Source: Pseudomonas paraglycinae
GTDB taxonomy: Bacteria; Pseudomonadota; Gammaproteobacteria; Pseudomonadales; Pseudomonadaceae
Length of the DNA: 64,000 nt
Assembly: GCF_021601625.1 (NCBI RefSeq)
Contig: NZ_BQHR01000018.1
Location: 61,787 to 125,786, forward strand
Direction: 5' to 3'
Made by a program: the position numbers and the translations under genes. The notes beneath the pieces were generated by a model that had not been told where the DNA came from, searched no databases, and saw nothing but the letters and a program-made list of their open reading frames with translations. Shown here one piece after another: positions 50,154 through 59,227 of this stretch; position 1 is the stretch's first letter, and each line of letters starts with the position of its first letter.

Positions 50154-50819
50154 TCACTCGGCAGCGAACTGCATTTCCGGTACGTGATCCGGGACGATCA
50201 GTTTACCAGCGGTTTTGGCGACGATTTCCTCGACGCTGACGCCAGGTGCGCGTTCCTTGAGGACAAAAGCGCCATTTTCGATTTCCAGGTACGCAAGGTC
50301 AGTCAGGACGCGCTTGATGCAACCGGCGCCGGTCAGCGGCAGGCTGCACTGGCTCAGCAACTTGGACTCACCGTCCTTGGACGCGTGGGTCATGATGACG
50401 ATGATGTTGTCCGCGCCGGCTACGAGATCCATCGCGCCGCCCATGCCCTTGACCAGTTTGCCGGGGATCATCCACGAGGCGATGTTGCCTTGCACGTCCA
50501 CTTCGAAGGCGCCGAGCACGGTCAGGTCGACGTGACCGCCACGGATCATTGCGAAGGATTCGGCGGAGCTGAAGATCGACGCGCCAATGCGCGCGGTCAC
50601 GGTTTGCTTGCCGGCGTTGATCATGTCGGCGTCGATGGTGTCTTCAGTCGGGAAAGGGCCCATGCCGAGCAGGCCGTTTTCCGATTGCAGCATGACTTCC
50701 ATGCCTTCGGGGATGTAGTTGGCGACCAGGGTCGGGATGCCGATACCGAGGTTCACGTAGTAGCCGTCCTGCATTTCGCGGGCGACGCGTTGAGCCATTT
50801 GTTCGCGGGTAAGTGCCAT
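50154..50819 (-). CDS. atoA: Acetoacetate:CoA transferase subunit B (AtoA)
   Basis: A 221-residue beta subunit of a 3-oxoacid CoA-transferase. The catalytic glutamate is in [14 protein letters not shown] and the glycine-rich oxyanion loop in [14 protein letters not shown]. It forms the active heterotetramer with AtoD, activating acetoacetate for thiolysis by AtoB. It is 24 bp after atoD. A GATL/ScoB-type alternative (succinyl-CoA donor) cannot be ruled out from the sequence. Confidence 0.92.
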   Translation of the reverse strand: MALTREQMAQRVAREMQDGYYVNLGIGIPTLVANYIPEGMEVMLQSENGLLGMGPFPTEDTIDADMINAGKQTVTARIGASIFSSAESFAMIRGGHVDLTVLGAFEVDVQGNIASWMIPGKLVKGMGGAMDLVAGADNIIVIMTHASKDGESKLLSQCSLPLTGAGCIKRVLTDLAYLEIENGAFVLKERAPGVSVEEIVAKTAGKLIVPDHVPEMQFAAE

Positions 50820-50843
50820 GTTCTTGTTCTCCGTCAGCCTGGA

Positions 50844-51542
50844 TTATTTGCGGATGGTGCGTTGTTCGATGCGTTTTTCGAACGTGCCGCAAATGACCCG
50901 GTCGACGTAGATGCCGGGCGTGTGGATGTGTGCCGGATCCAGCTCGCCGGGTTCGACGATTTCTTCGACTTCGACCACGGTGATCTTGCCGGCGGTGGCG
51001 GCCAGCGGGTTGAAGTTCTGGGCGGTGTGGCGATAGATGACGTTGCCGAAGTGGTCGGCTTTCCAGCCTTTGACGATGGCGAAGTCGCCGGTGATGGACT
51101 CTTCCATCAGGTACTTGCGACCGTGGAATTCACGCACTTCCTTGCCTTCGGCGACCGGAGTGCCGACGCCGGTAGCAGTGAAGAAGGCCGGGATGCCGGC
51201 ACCGCCTGCGCGCATTTTTTCGGCGAGAGTGCCTTGCGGGGTCAGGACGACTTCGATGTCGCCTTTGAGCAGTTGCTCTTCGAACAGTTTGTTTTCGCCG
51301 ACGTAGGAGGCGACCACCTTGCTGATCTGGCGGTCGGTCAGCAGCACGCCGAGGCCAAAGCCATCCACGCCGCAGTTGTTGGAGACGACGGTGAGGTCGC
51401 GGGTGCCCTTGCGCTTGATCTCGGCGATCAGGTTTTCCGGAATGCCGCACAGACCGAAGCCGCCGGCGATCACAGTCATGCCGTCTTCAAGACCTGCCAT
51501 GGCTTCCTCGTAGGAATACACGCGCTTGTCGAAACCTGCCAT
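50844..51542 (-). CDS. atoD: Acetoacetate:CoA transferase subunit A (AtoD)
   Basis: A 232-residue alpha subunit. [38 protein letters not shown] holds the glycine-rich CoA-binding segment typical of AtoD/ScoA. The start is ATG 51542 behind AGAGGTG; an upstream GTG two codons away is an alternative. It is the first gene of the atoDAB operon. Its promoter region (51543-51826) carries a palindromic repeat element and is shared with the divergent LysR gene. Confidence 0.92.
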   Translation of the reverse strand: MAGFDKRVYSYEEAMAGLEDGMTVIAGGFGLCGIPENLIAEIKRKGTRDLTVVSNNCGVDGFGLGVLLTDRQISKVVASYVGENKLFEEQLLKGDIEVVLTPQGTLAEKMRAGGAGIPAFFTATGVGTPVAEGKEVREFHGRKYLMEESITGDFAIVKGWKADHFGNVIYRHTAQNFNPLAATAGKITVVEVEEIVEPGELDPAHIHTPGIYVDRVICGTFEKRIEQRTIRK

Positions 51543-51662
51543 ATGCACCTCTTTTATTGTTTGTCGGGCGGCTGGCTAGCCGAATGACTGGAGTGTCGCG
51601 CTGTAGGATATATTTGTTAAGTTGATTTTTAAGGTTGATTGATTGATAAAGCTCAATAATTG

Positions 51663-51796
51663 ACCTCATTGATCGTTCCCACGCTCTGCGTGGGAATGCC
51701 TCTAGGGACGCTCCGCGTCCCAGTGACGCGGAGCGTCACCGGCTGCGTTACCACGCGGACGGTTCGACGCCTCGACGTGGGAACGATCAATGAGGT
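51663..51796. repeat. Palindromic REP-family element in the atoD/lysR promoter region
   Basis: The 134-bp element is bounded by ACCTCATTGATCGTTCCCAC and its perfect complement, 21 bp each. Inside are GACGCTCCGCGTCCC and GACGCGGAGCGTC, another inverted pair. It matches the REP/BOX type repeats that I associate with Pseudomonas (GATCGTTCCCACGCTCTGCGT). It lies between atoD and the divergent regulator, about 120 bp from atoD and 30 bp from the lysR start. Confidence 0.75.
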
Positions 51797-51826
51797 GTTC
51801 AGCTTAGTCCCTTGAGTGAATCGTTC

Positions 51827-52717
51827 ATGACCATCAAGCAGATACGCGCTTTTCTCGCCGTGGCCCAGAGCCTGAGCTTTGCCGTGGCCTGCGAGCGCCT
51901 GCACCTGTCTCAATCGGCGCTGAGCCTGACCATCAAGGCGCTGGAAGAAGGTCTGGGCGGGCGCCTGTTCAGCCGCAACACGCGCAACGTGGCGTTGACC
52001 CCGGAGGGCGAATCGCTGCTGCCGCTGGCCCGGCGCCTGATCGCCGACTGGGACAACGCCGAAGACGAAATGCGCCAGCGCTTCAGCCTGCAGCGTGGGC
52101 GGGTGACGCTGGCGGCGATGCCGTCGTTTGCCGGTAACCTGCTGCCGCCGATCCTCAAGACCTTCCGCGCGCGCTATCCAAACGTCAACGTGACAGTCAA
52201 CGACGTGATCAATGAGCAAGTGCTGGAAATGGTGCGCGATCGCCAGGTGGAACTTGGCGTGGCGTTCGAGCCGATGCAGAACACCTCGCTGACCTTCACG
52301 CCTCTTTATAAGGATCGCTTCGTTGCGGTGGTGCCGCAGGATTCGTCGCTGGCCGACCGTAGCGACATTGATTGGCAGACCTTGCTGCAGGAACCGTTCA
52401 TCACCCTGCAACGACCGTCCACGGTTCGGGTGATGCTGGAGGAACACTTGCAGGCCCGGGGCATGAAACTGCCGGTGGAATTTGAAAGCCATCAACTGGC
52501 GACAGTCGGGCGCATGGTGGCGAGTGGGCTAGGCGTCAGTGCGGTGCCGGCGTTGTGTGCCGGGCAGATGCGCGAGTTGGGCGCGCATTGCCTGACCTTG
52601 CACGAGCCCGTGGTTGAGCGGGCGATTGGCGTGCTGACGGATCCGGGGAATGAACTTTCGGCGGCGGCTCAGGCGCTTTTTGACATTCTCAAGGCTGAGG
52701 ATTTTGGACATCTTTGA
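51827..52717 (+). CDS. LysR-family transcriptional regulator (divergent from atoDAB)
   Basis: A 296-residue regulator starting MTIKQIRAFLAVAQSLSFA; the HTH is LSFAVACERLHLSQSALSLTIK (residues about 16-37). The effector domain follows from about 90 with VNVTVNDVINEQVLEMV. Divergent position suggests that it controls atoDAB in response to acetoacetate or 3-hydroxybutyrate (inference). The ATG at 51827 is chosen over an in-frame TTG five codons up. Repeat copy B starts 9 bp after its stop. Confidence 0.88.
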   Translation: MTIKQIRAFLAVAQSLSFAVACERLHLSQSALSLTIKALEEGLGGRLFSRNTRNVALTPEGESLLPLARRLIADWDNAEDEMRQRFSLQRGRVTLAAMPSFAGNLLPPILKTFRARYPNVNVTVNDVINEQVLEMVRDRQVELGVAFEPMQNTSLTFTPLYKDRFVAVVPQDSSLADRSDIDWQTLLQEPFITLQRPSTVRVMLEEHLQARGMKLPVEFESHQLATVGRMVASGLGVSAVPALCAGQMRELGAHCLTLHEPVVERAIGVLTDPGNELSAAAQALFDILKAEDFGHL

Positions 52718-52726
52718 AATCCATCC

Positions 52727-52923
52727 CCCTCACCCCAGCCCTCTCCCGGAGGGAGAGGGAGCCGACCGAGTCGTGCTGCTTAGTACATCGACCTGAGCCA
52801 CCGAGTCGATTATGGATTCAGGCTCATCAACTCTTGAGTTCGACTCGATATTTCAGGTCGATGTAACTCTTATATTCAACGCGGTCAGTTCCCTCTCCCT
52901 CCGGGAGAGGGCTAGGGTGAGGG
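52727..52923. repeat. Inverted-repeat-bounded intergenic element, copy B (197 bp)
   Basis: This has the same terminal sequences as copy A at 28395-28570, with CCCTCACCCCAGCCCTCTCC at the left, the complementary end at the right, and shared internal words ACATCGACCTGA and CCGAGTCGATTATGGATTC. It is 21 bp longer, with a different middle containing TTCGACTCGATATTTCAGG. Its right end enters the 3' end of the sirtuin gene and supplies that gene's stop codon. Confidence 0.75.
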
Positions 52924-53766
52924 CGAGGATCTCAAGCCTGCCGCCAACAGCGGCAACAACGCCTCACAAGACCCCTCAATCTTCAAATCCAGCAACTCAT
53001 CCGCCCGCGTCTTCCCCAGATTGATCGCAATCAGCGGCTTGCCCCGATCCGCAATCACCCGGCACAAGCGAAACGCCGAATACGCCATCAACGACGAACC
53101 CACCACCAGCATCCCGGCGGCATTTTCCGCCAGCGCCATGGCCCGCGCTGCTGTCGGCTGCGCCACGTTCTCACCAAAAAACACCACGTCCGGTTTCATC
53201 CGTTCGCCTGCGCAATGCGGGCAGTGCGGCACCTGGAAGCGCGCCTCGAAGGCTGGATCGAGCAGAGTGTCGCCGTCCGGCGCCTGCACGGCATCGACGC
53301 CGGCCAGATACGGGTTCTGCGTTTCCATCAATTGCTGAATCGAATCCCGCTCGCTGCGCTGACCGCAATCCAGACACAGAACCCGGTGCAGGCTGCCGTG
53401 CAGTTCGATGACGTCGTGACTGCCGGCCTGATCGTGCAGGGTGTCGACATTCTGGGTAATCAGGCCGCCAATCCGCCCTTGGCTTTGCAGACTGGCCAAC
53501 GCCTCATGGGCCGCGTTCGGCCGTGCCTGGCGCACGCGGGGCCAGCCGAGCATGGCCCGGGCCCAGTAGCGCCGACGCGATTCCGGGGCCGCGAGGAATT
53601 CCTGGTACATCATCGGCTGCCGGCCACGGCGCACACCGTCGGTGTCGCGGTAGTCCGGGATGCCCGATGGCGTGCTGATGCCGGCGCCGGTCAGCACAAT
53701 GAAGTCGCCGTCGGCCATGACCTGTTGCAGATAGTCGAGCGGGTCGGGGAGGGGACGGTCGAGCAT
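52912..53766 (-). CDS. NAD-dependent protein deacylase (Sir2 family)
   Basis: A 284-residue sirtuin that removes acetyl or other acyl groups from protein lysines using NAD+. LTGAGISTPSGIPDYRD is the NAD-binding start, TQNVDTLHDQAG and ELHGSLHRVLCLDCG follow, and the zinc cysteines are CLDC and CPHC. The FFGENV strand is present. This long-insert form is the bacterial class II type. ATG 53766 is used, not the upstream ATG 14 residues earlier. The last three codons and stop (SPSP-stop region, within 52912-52923) come from repeat copy B, so the native C-terminus may be altered. Confidence 0.88.
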   Translation of the reverse strand: MLDRPLPDPLDYLQQVMADGDFIVLTGAGISTPSGIPDYRDTDGVRRGRQPMMYQEFLAAPESRRRYWARAMLGWPRVRQARPNAAHEALASLQSQGRIGGLITQNVDTLHDQAGSHDVIELHGSLHRVLCLDCGQRSERDSIQQLMETQNPYLAGVDAVQAPDGDTLLDPAFEARFQVPHCPHCAGERMKPDVVFFGENVAQPTAARAMALAENAAGMLVVGSSLMAYSAFRLCRVIADRGKPLIAINLGKTRADELLDLKIEGSCEALLPLLAAGLRSSPSP

Positions 53767-53847
53767 GATCAGCGCTCCGCAGGCTGTAAGTGCCTTGCAG
53801 GTTAGCACCGACGGACACCTCTTTTCAGAGGCGTCCGCTGCCCGAGG

Positions 53848-54894
53848 TTATTTGCGAGCCTCCAGGATCAGGTTGAACGGCGTCTGCGTCGCACGCCGGA
53901 AGTGTTTGAAACCTGCTTCGGTAAACACCTTGCGCAAGCGCGACTCGCCCGCCTGCGCACCGAGGCCGAGTCCCACTTCCTGGGACAGCGAATTTGGCGT
54001 GCAGATGAACGTTGACGCGGCATAGAACAAGCGCCCGACCGGCGTGATGTTTTCGTCCAGGGTGTCGTTGGCAAACGGTTCGACCAGCAGCACCGTGCCG
54101 TCGTCTTTCAAGGATTTAAACGCATGCTTTGCCGCACCGACCGGATCGCCCATGTCGTGCAGGCAGTCGAAATAGCAGATCAGGTCATAGTCATTACCGG
54201 GATAGCTTTTCGCCGTGCCCTGGAAGAACCGCGCGCGACTGCTGACACCGCCTTCTTCGGCTCGTTGGGTGGCGACGGTGATCGAAGGCGCGTGATAGTC
54301 GAAGCCGACGAACCGCGAGTTGGGATACGCCTGGGCCATGATCACCGTGGACGCACCGTGACCGCAGCCGATGTCGGCGACCTTGGCGCCTGCTTCGAGT
54401 TTGGCCACCACGCCGTCCAGCGCCGGCAGCCACTCGGCGATCAAATGCCCCTTGTAGCCGGGACGAAAGAAGCGCTCGGTGCCGGTGAACATGCACGGAT
54501 GGTGATCGCCCCAAGGCAGGGCGCCGTTGCCGCGCATGGCCTTGACCAGTTTGTCCTTGTCATGGAAAAACGACGCCACCACCCCGAGGCCGCCGGCCAC
54601 GTACACCGGCGAATCCTCCTTGGCCAGGGCCAGCGCCTGTTCTTCCGGCAAACGAAACTTGCCGTCGTGGTGTTCCATGTAGCCGGACGCCGCGTGGGCG
54701 CTCAGCCATTCGCGCACCAGTCGCGGGTTGCAGGTGGTTTTTGCAGCGAGGGATTCGGGGCTGACCGGCTGGCTGTCGGCCATTGCCCGATACAGGCCGA
54801 GTTCTTCGCCGACAATGACATTGGCCAGCATCGCCGCGCCGCCCATGTCGTTGACCAGTTTGCCCATGAATTCGTTGAGTCTGGCCTCGTCCAT
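53848..54894 (-). CDS. Class I SAM methyltransferase with N-terminal winged helix
   Basis: A 348-residue methyltransferase. Residues about 1-100 form an O-methyltransferase-type winged-helix dimerisation domain (NEFMGKLVNDMGGAAMLANV, later HAASGYMEHHDGKF). The SAM-binding core has VADIGCGHGASTVIMAQAYP, then the acidic strand VGFDYHAPSI and the ICYFDCLHDMGDP motif IV. ATG 54894 lies 12 bp after AGGAG; a nearer ATG is out of frame. Similar bacterial proteins methylate small molecules; the substrate is unknown. The gene stands alone and is divergent from the MNIO pair. Confidence 0.8.
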   Translation of the reverse strand: MDEARLNEFMGKLVNDMGGAAMLANVIVGEELGLYRAMADSQPVSPESLAAKTTCNPRLVREWLSAHAASGYMEHHDGKFRLPEEQALALAKEDSPVYVAGGLGVVASFFHDKDKLVKAMRGNGALPWGDHHPCMFTGTERFFRPGYKGHLIAEWLPALDGVVAKLEAGAKVADIGCGHGASTVIMAQAYPNSRFVGFDYHAPSITVATQRAEEGGVSSRARFFQGTAKSYPGNDYDLICYFDCLHDMGDPVGAAKHAFKSLKDDGTVLLVEPFANDTLDENITPVGRLFYAASTFICTPNSLSQEVGLGLGAQAGESRLRKVFTEAGFKHFRRATQTPFNLILEARK

Positions 54895-55078
54895 TTCATG
54901 TGCTCCTTTGACAGGATCACAGTCCGGTGGCGTTGGGGGTCGAGGCATTCACCACCGGGCGGTGGTCGTGGAAACGGGCAGGGCGACACTGCTGTCCTGC
55001 GTCCCCCTCGACTGGGTACTGATTGAGTCTAGCCGCTGTTGGCGCCGGCGGGAGCGGGCTGTGTGGATTTCGGGGTTG

Positions 55079-55173
55079 TGTATCGCGACGGTGTCTGTAT
55101 CCCACTGTGTACAGGCCCGCCGCCGATACAAATCCCGCCACTTCCCCCGCATTACCCACACAGCCGCGATACA
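55079..55173. promoter_or_regulatory. TGTATC-type motifs upstream of the MNIO operon
   Basis: TGTATCGC (55079-55086) and TGTATCCC (55096-55103) occur as direct words, followed by inverted GATACA copies at 55125-55130 and 55168-55173. The same words occur, spaced by 10 bp, upstream of the two-component and DUF2790 genes at 58994-59079. The interval 54895-55237 has no gene. Binding by the adjacent response regulator is inference. Confidence 0.4.
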
Positions 55174-55237
55174 CCCGCCGGTTTAACTGAGCCTGTCAGT
55201 CGCCGCCCCCGGCGGCTCCTCAGCAGAGACCTTGCCC

Positions 55238-56077
55238 ATGCAGATTCCCCACCCCACCTTGCAGGCCAGTGTCGGGCTCGGCCTGCGTCGCGGCCTGATG
55301 AAAGACCTGCAAGCCGCTCGCACCGGCGATTTCGACTTTCTGGAAGTCGCCCCGGAAAATTGGATCGGCGTCGGCGGCGCTCATGGCGCCGCGTTGCGTG
55401 AGCTGGCCGAGCGATATCCGTTGTCCTGTCACGGACTGTCGTTGTCGCTCGGTGGCTCGGCGCCGCTGGACGTCGGTTTCCTCCGGGAAGTGCGGACCTT
55501 CCTCGATCATCACAAAGTACCGCTGTACAGCGAACACCTGAGCTATTGCAGCGACGACGGTCACCTCTACGACCTGCTGCCGTTGCCGTTCACCGAAGAG
55601 GCGGTGCACCACGTCGCCGGACGGATCCGCCAGGCCCAGGACATCCTCGGTCGGCGACTGGCGGTGGAAAACGTTTCCTACTACGCCGCGCCTCGCCAGG
55701 ACATGGACGAAGTGACCTTCACCAACGCCGTGCTGAGCGAGGCCGATTGTGACTTGCTTCTCGACGTGAACAACGTCTACGTCAACTCGATCAACCACGG
55801 TTTCGATCCGCAGACATTTCTGGCTGCCATCGAGCCGGGCCGGGTGGTCGGGATGCACGTGGCCGGGCACTTCGACGAGTCCGACACACTGAAGATCGAC
55901 ACCCATGGCGCCTCGGTCAAACCGGTGGTCTGGTCGTTGCTGGCCGACGCCTATGGCCGATTCGGCGCTCAGCCGACCTTGCTGGAGCGTGATTTCAATT
56001 TCCCGGCGTTTTCTGAACTGGTGGCCGAACTGCAAACCGTCCGCCGCCTGCAAGCCGAAGGAGGCCCGCGTGGATAA
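55238..56077 (+). CDS. MNIO (DUF692) multinuclear iron-dependent oxidative enzyme
   Basis: A 279-residue TIM-barrel protein of the MNIO (formerly DUF692) family, iron enzymes that modify cysteine or aspartate residues in ribosomal peptides (RiPPs). Visible metal-site segments are [55 protein letters not shown] and the final [10 protein letters not shown]-type strand. The start is ATG 55238. It overlaps the DUF2063 gene by 8 bp. In known systems the two proteins act as a pair with a precursor peptide. No precursor gene adjoins. Confidence 0.88.
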   Translation: MQIPHPTLQASVGLGLRRGLMKDLQAARTGDFDFLEVAPENWIGVGGAHGAALRELAERYPLSCHGLSLSLGGSAPLDVGFLREVRTFLDHHKVPLYSEHLSYCSDDGHLYDLLPLPFTEEAVHHVAGRIRQAQDILGRRLAVENVSYYAAPRQDMDEVTFTNAVLSEADCDLLLDVNNVYVNSINHGFDPQTFLAAIEPGRVVGMHVAGHFDESDTLKIDTHGASVKPVVWSLLADAYGRFGAQPTLLERDFNFPAFSELVAELQTVRRLQAEGGPRG

Positions 56078-56819
56078 TCTTCTGCTGCAACAACAGGCCC
56101 TGACCCGCTATTTGCGCGATCCAGAATATGAAGCGCCACCCGCCGCCATGAACGCGGCGCGGGTCAATGTCTATCGCGATCTGGTGTTCAACAATGTCTC
56201 GCAACTGCTGGGCAGCACATTTCCGGTGCTGATCCGGATCATCGGTCAGGAACGCTGGCGCATGTTGATCCGCGGCTTCCTGCGGGACTACCGCGCGCAG
56301 ACGCCGAAATTCGGCGAGATCGCCGAGGAGTTTGTCGGCTACCTCGCCTCGGAACCTGCCGTGTTGAGCGAGGGCGACTGGCCGGCGTTTCTGGTCGAGC
56401 TGGCGCATTACGAATGGGTGGAAATGGTGTTGCAGCAGTCCGACGCCGAAGCCTTGCCTGCGAGTGATCCGGTGCAGTTGCTGGAGCAGCCGTTGCAGGT
56501 TTCGGCACTGGCCTGGCCGTTGGCGTACACCTGGCCGGTGCAAATCCTCAGCCCTGACCATCAACCGTCTACACCACCGGCCCAGCCAACGTTGTTGCTG
56601 GTACGGCGTGCGGTAGATTTCAGTGTGAAGTTTTCCGAGCTGAGCCCGCTGGCGTGGCGGTTGTTGCAGCGGATCGAGGAGTTCCCGTTGCTCAATGGTC
56701 GTGAGCAACTGCAAGGGTTGGCGTTGGAGGCGGGGTTGCCGGAAACAGTGTCATTCATGGACAGCGGTCTGGCGTTGTTGCAGCAACTGCATGAGGACGG
56801 AGTGATCGGCATCAACTGA
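56070..56819 (+). CDS. DUF2063 partner protein of the MNIO enzyme
   Basis: A 249-residue DUF2063 protein starting at a GTG (56070) behind AAGGAGG, inside the end of the MNIO gene. The N-terminus [21 protein letters not shown] and [24 protein letters not shown] are characteristic, with an all-helical body. DUF2063 proteins are thought to bind the precursor peptide's leader and deliver it to the MNIO. The overlap indicates translational coupling and complex formation. A strong terminator follows. Confidence 0.85.
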   Translation: MDNLLLQQQALTRYLRDPEYEAPPAAMNAARVNVYRDLVFNNVSQLLGSTFPVLIRIIGQERWRMLIRGFLRDYRAQTPKFGEIAEEFVGYLASEPAVLSEGDWPAFLVELAHYEWVEMVLQQSDAEALPASDPVQLLEQPLQVSALAWPLAYTWPVQILSPDHQPSTPPAQPTLLLVRRAVDFSVKFSELSPLAWRLLQRIEEFPLLNGREQLQGLALEAGLPETVSFMDSGLALLQQLHEDGVIGIN

Positions 56820-56832
56820 TCTCACCGACAAC

Positions 56833-56872
56833 AAAAAGCCCTGTGAGAGCATTGGCTCCCACAGGGCTTTTT
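56833..56872. terminator. Bidirectional terminator between convergent genes
   Basis: AAAAAGCCCTGTG pairs with CACAGGGCTTTTT around a 14-base loop containing AGAGCATTGGCTCC. A-tract and T-tract flank both sides, serving the DUF2063 transcript and the histidine-kinase transcript. Confidence 0.85.
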
Positions 56873-56878
56873 GTTGGT

Positions 56879-58186
56879 TCAGGCCTGTAGCGGCAATTTC
56901 AGCTCCGCACACAACCCGCCACCTTCGCGATTGCTCAGCGTCAGCGAACCGCCCAGCGCCATCGCCAGTTGCTGGGCAATCGCCAGCCCCAGCCCGGTGC
57001 CGCCGGTGCTGCGGTTGCGCGAGTTCTCCACGCGGTAGAACGGCTCCATCACTTGGGCCAGTTCTTCTTCGGCGATGCCCGGGCCGCGATCCATGACCTT
57101 GATCGACAGACTGCTCTTGTCGCGTTGAATCAGCAACTCGGCAGCGCCGGCGAACTTCAGCGCGTTGTCGGTCAGGTTGACCAGCACCCGGCGCAACGCG
57201 TGGGGGCGGGTGTCGATGACCGCTTCACTCTTGCCGCTCAACTGCACTTCCTTGCCCATGTCCTGATAGTCGAACACCAGGCTGTCGAGGAACGAATCCA
57301 GATTGGTGCGCCGGCTTTCCTCGGTCGAGCCGTGGATGCTGCGGGCGTAGGCCACACCTTCGCGCACCAGATGTTCCATCTCGCCGAGGTCGTTCCACAG
57401 TTTGTCTTTCTCGGCCGAATCGTCCATGAACTCCGCCCGCAGTTTCATGCGGGTGATCGGGGTTTGCAGGTCATGAGAGATCGCCGCCAGCAGTTGCATG
57501 CGCTCTTTCAGGTACGCGGCGATGCGCGCCTGCATCGAGTTGAAAGCGCGGGCGGCGTAGGCCACTTCGTTCGGGCCTTTTTCGTCGAGGTTGATCGGGT
57601 GAGCGTTGGGGTCGAGGGTTTCCACCGCGTTGGCCAAGCGGGTGAGGGGGCGGATGGCGATGCGCACCGCCAGCCAGGTGCAGGCGAGCATCAGCGCCAG
57701 TTGCCCGAGCAACACCACCGGCAGCCATGGCGACAGCGGCACCATCGACGGGCGCACATCGATGGTCACCGGGCTGCCGTCGCTCAGGCGCAGGTGGCCC
57801 TGAAAGTGTTTTTTCGGGCCGGGAATATCGGTGAACGTCAGCGGATAGGCCTCGCCAATTGCGTCGGTGATCGAGGTGACGGCAATCGGCACGTCCTGCG
57901 GATCCAGCGGTGTACCCGGTTCGCCTTCGCTCAGCAGATAGCCGTAATTCTTGCGAGCCAGGCGTTTGAGCCACATTGGGCGTTCTTCGGCGGGCAGTCG
58001 GTCGAGGATGGCAATCGAGGTCGAAACGTCAGTTTCGAGGTTGCCGAGCATGGTGTTTTTCGCGCTTTCGTAGCGCTCGTAATATTGCGCGCCGAACGAC
58101 AGCGCCTGAGCGAGGATCAGGCCGATCAGGAAAATCAGCGACAAGCGGGAGGCGAGGGTGCGCGGCCAGCGCAGGGCGAGATTCAT
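56879..58186 (-). CDS. Two-component sensor histidine kinase
   Basis: A 435-residue membrane kinase. TM1 is at about residues 12-32; a periplasmic sensor of about 120 residues (LETDVSTSIAILDRLPAEERP; VTIDVRPSMVPLSPWLP) follows, and TM2 is near 155-175. A HAMP domain precedes HisKA with the phosphoacceptor His in AAISHDLQTPITRMKLR. The ATPase has NLTDNALKF (N box), DRGPGIAEEE (G1) and GGTGLGLAIA (G2). Its ATG overlaps the regulator stop (ATGA). The signal is unknown; the neighbouring DipZ and MNIO suggest metal or thiol stress (inference). Confidence 0.92.
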   Translation of the reverse strand: MNLALRWPRTLASRLSLIFLIGLILAQALSFGAQYYERYESAKNTMLGNLETDVSTSIAILDRLPAEERPMWLKRLARKNYGYLLSEGEPGTPLDPQDVPIAVTSITDAIGEAYPLTFTDIPGPKKHFQGHLRLSDGSPVTIDVRPSMVPLSPWLPVVLLGQLALMLACTWLAVRIAIRPLTRLANAVETLDPNAHPINLDEKGPNEVAYAARAFNSMQARIAAYLKERMQLLAAISHDLQTPITRMKLRAEFMDDSAEKDKLWNDLGEMEHLVREGVAYARSIHGSTEESRRTNLDSFLDSLVFDYQDMGKEVQLSGKSEAVIDTRPHALRRVLVNLTDNALKFAGAAELLIQRDKSSLSIKVMDRGPGIAEEELAQVMEPFYRVENSRNRSTGGTGLGLAIAQQLAMALGGSLTLSNREGGGLCAELKLPLQA

Positions 58187-58923
58187 GCGGGGGCTCCGAG
58201 GACTTCGACCGGCAGCGAAAACACATAGCCTTCACTGCGTACGGTCTTGATGTAGGCCGGTTCGCGGGCGTCATCCAGCAGGCGCTGGCGCAGGCGGCTG
58301 ACCAGCAGATCGATGGAGCGGTCGAACAGATCGGCGTCGCGGCCCTGTGTCAGGTTGAGCAATTGATCACGGCTCAGCACCCGTTGCGGATGGTCGAGGA
58401 ACACTCGCAGCAATCGGTATTCCGCGCCACTGAGCGCGACCATGGTGCCGTCCTTGTCCAGCAGATGCCGAGCCGATGTGTCGAGCTGCCAGCGACCGAA
58501 CGCCAGCAGCCGACCGCTTTCGGTCACCACCAGATTCGGCGGCAGCATCCGGGTGCGCCGCAGCACGGCATTGATCCGCGCCAACAGTTCGCGGGCGGCG
58601 AAGGGTTTGGTCAGGTAGTCGTCGGCGCCCATTTCCAGGCCGAGGATGCGGTCGGTTTCATCATTGCGCGCGGTCAGCATCAGGATCGGTGTGGCCTTGT
58701 GTTTGCCCGAGCGCAATTCGCGGCACAGCAGCAGGCCATCGTCGCCGGGCATCATGATGTCGAGCACGATCAGGTCGACGGTATTGGCTTCCAGAAAACT
58801 GCGCATCTGCCGGCCATCGGCAACCACCGTGGTGCGCAGGCCGTTCTTCTTCAGGTAATTGCCGACCAGTTCGCGAATCTCGCGGTCGTCGTCGACGATC
58901 AGGATGTGATCGACATGTTCCAT
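58183..58923 (-). CDS. OmpR/PhoB-family response regulator
   Basis: A 246-residue response regulator. The receiver domain (about 5-120) keeps the acidic pocket DDDREI, the phosphoacceptor Asp in LIVLDIMMPG and the Lys in YLTKPFAARELL. The OmpR-type winged helix (about 145-240) has LSGAEYRLLRVFLDHPQRVLS and a VRSEGYVF wing. ATG 58923 is the second in-frame start and fits homologues better. Overlap with the kinase gene gives a co-transcribed pair. Direct TGTATC repeats with 10-bp spacing in the upstream region fit a binding site for this type of regulator. Confidence 0.92.
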   Translation of the reverse strand: MEHVDHILIVDDDREIRELVGNYLKKNGLRTTVVADGRQMRSFLEANTVDLIVLDIMMPGDDGLLLCRELRSGKHKATPILMLTARNDETDRILGLEMGADDYLTKPFAARELLARINAVLRRTRMLPPNLVVTESGRLLAFGRWQLDTSARHLLDKDGTMVALSGAEYRLLRVFLDHPQRVLSRDQLLNLTQGRDADLFDRSIDLLVSRLRQRLLDDAREPAYIKTVRSEGYVFSLPVEVLGAPA

Positions 58924-58993
58924 GGGCCAAACCTCAATCAAAGGGGATTGCCAGGCAGTCTATCGAGCCTGCGCGAGGCCGCCTGCCTGCCTT

Positions 58994-59079
58994 TGTATTG
59001 CAGTGTATCCAGCGCTGTGACGGATACACGCCGACGCAAAAAGCGGATTTTTACAGGGTTTTGTATCGCTGTGTATCCC
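58994..59079. promoter_or_regulatory. TGTATC direct repeats upstream of the two-component and DUF2790 genes
   Basis: Pairs TGTATTGCAGTGTATCC (58994-59010) and TGTATCGCTGTGTATCCC (59062-59079) each hold two TGTAT(C/T) words exactly 10 bp apart, with inverted GGATACAC at 59022-59029. OmpR/PhoB-type regulators typically bind direct repeats with 10-11 bp periodicity. The 304-bp interval 58924-59227 holds no gene and must contain both divergent promoters. Similar words lie upstream of the MNIO operon. Confidence 0.5.
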
Positions 59080-59227
59080 GGGCGCGTGCGGATACGTAGC
59101 GATTTATACACGGCATTTGCCGACACATGCGCGATACCTCGCGAGCTTTAAATGAGCTCCATCGAGGCACACACAGAAAGCCTCGGCCCACTCAACGATT
59201 CAACCATTGAAGCCCGAGGAAAACGCC

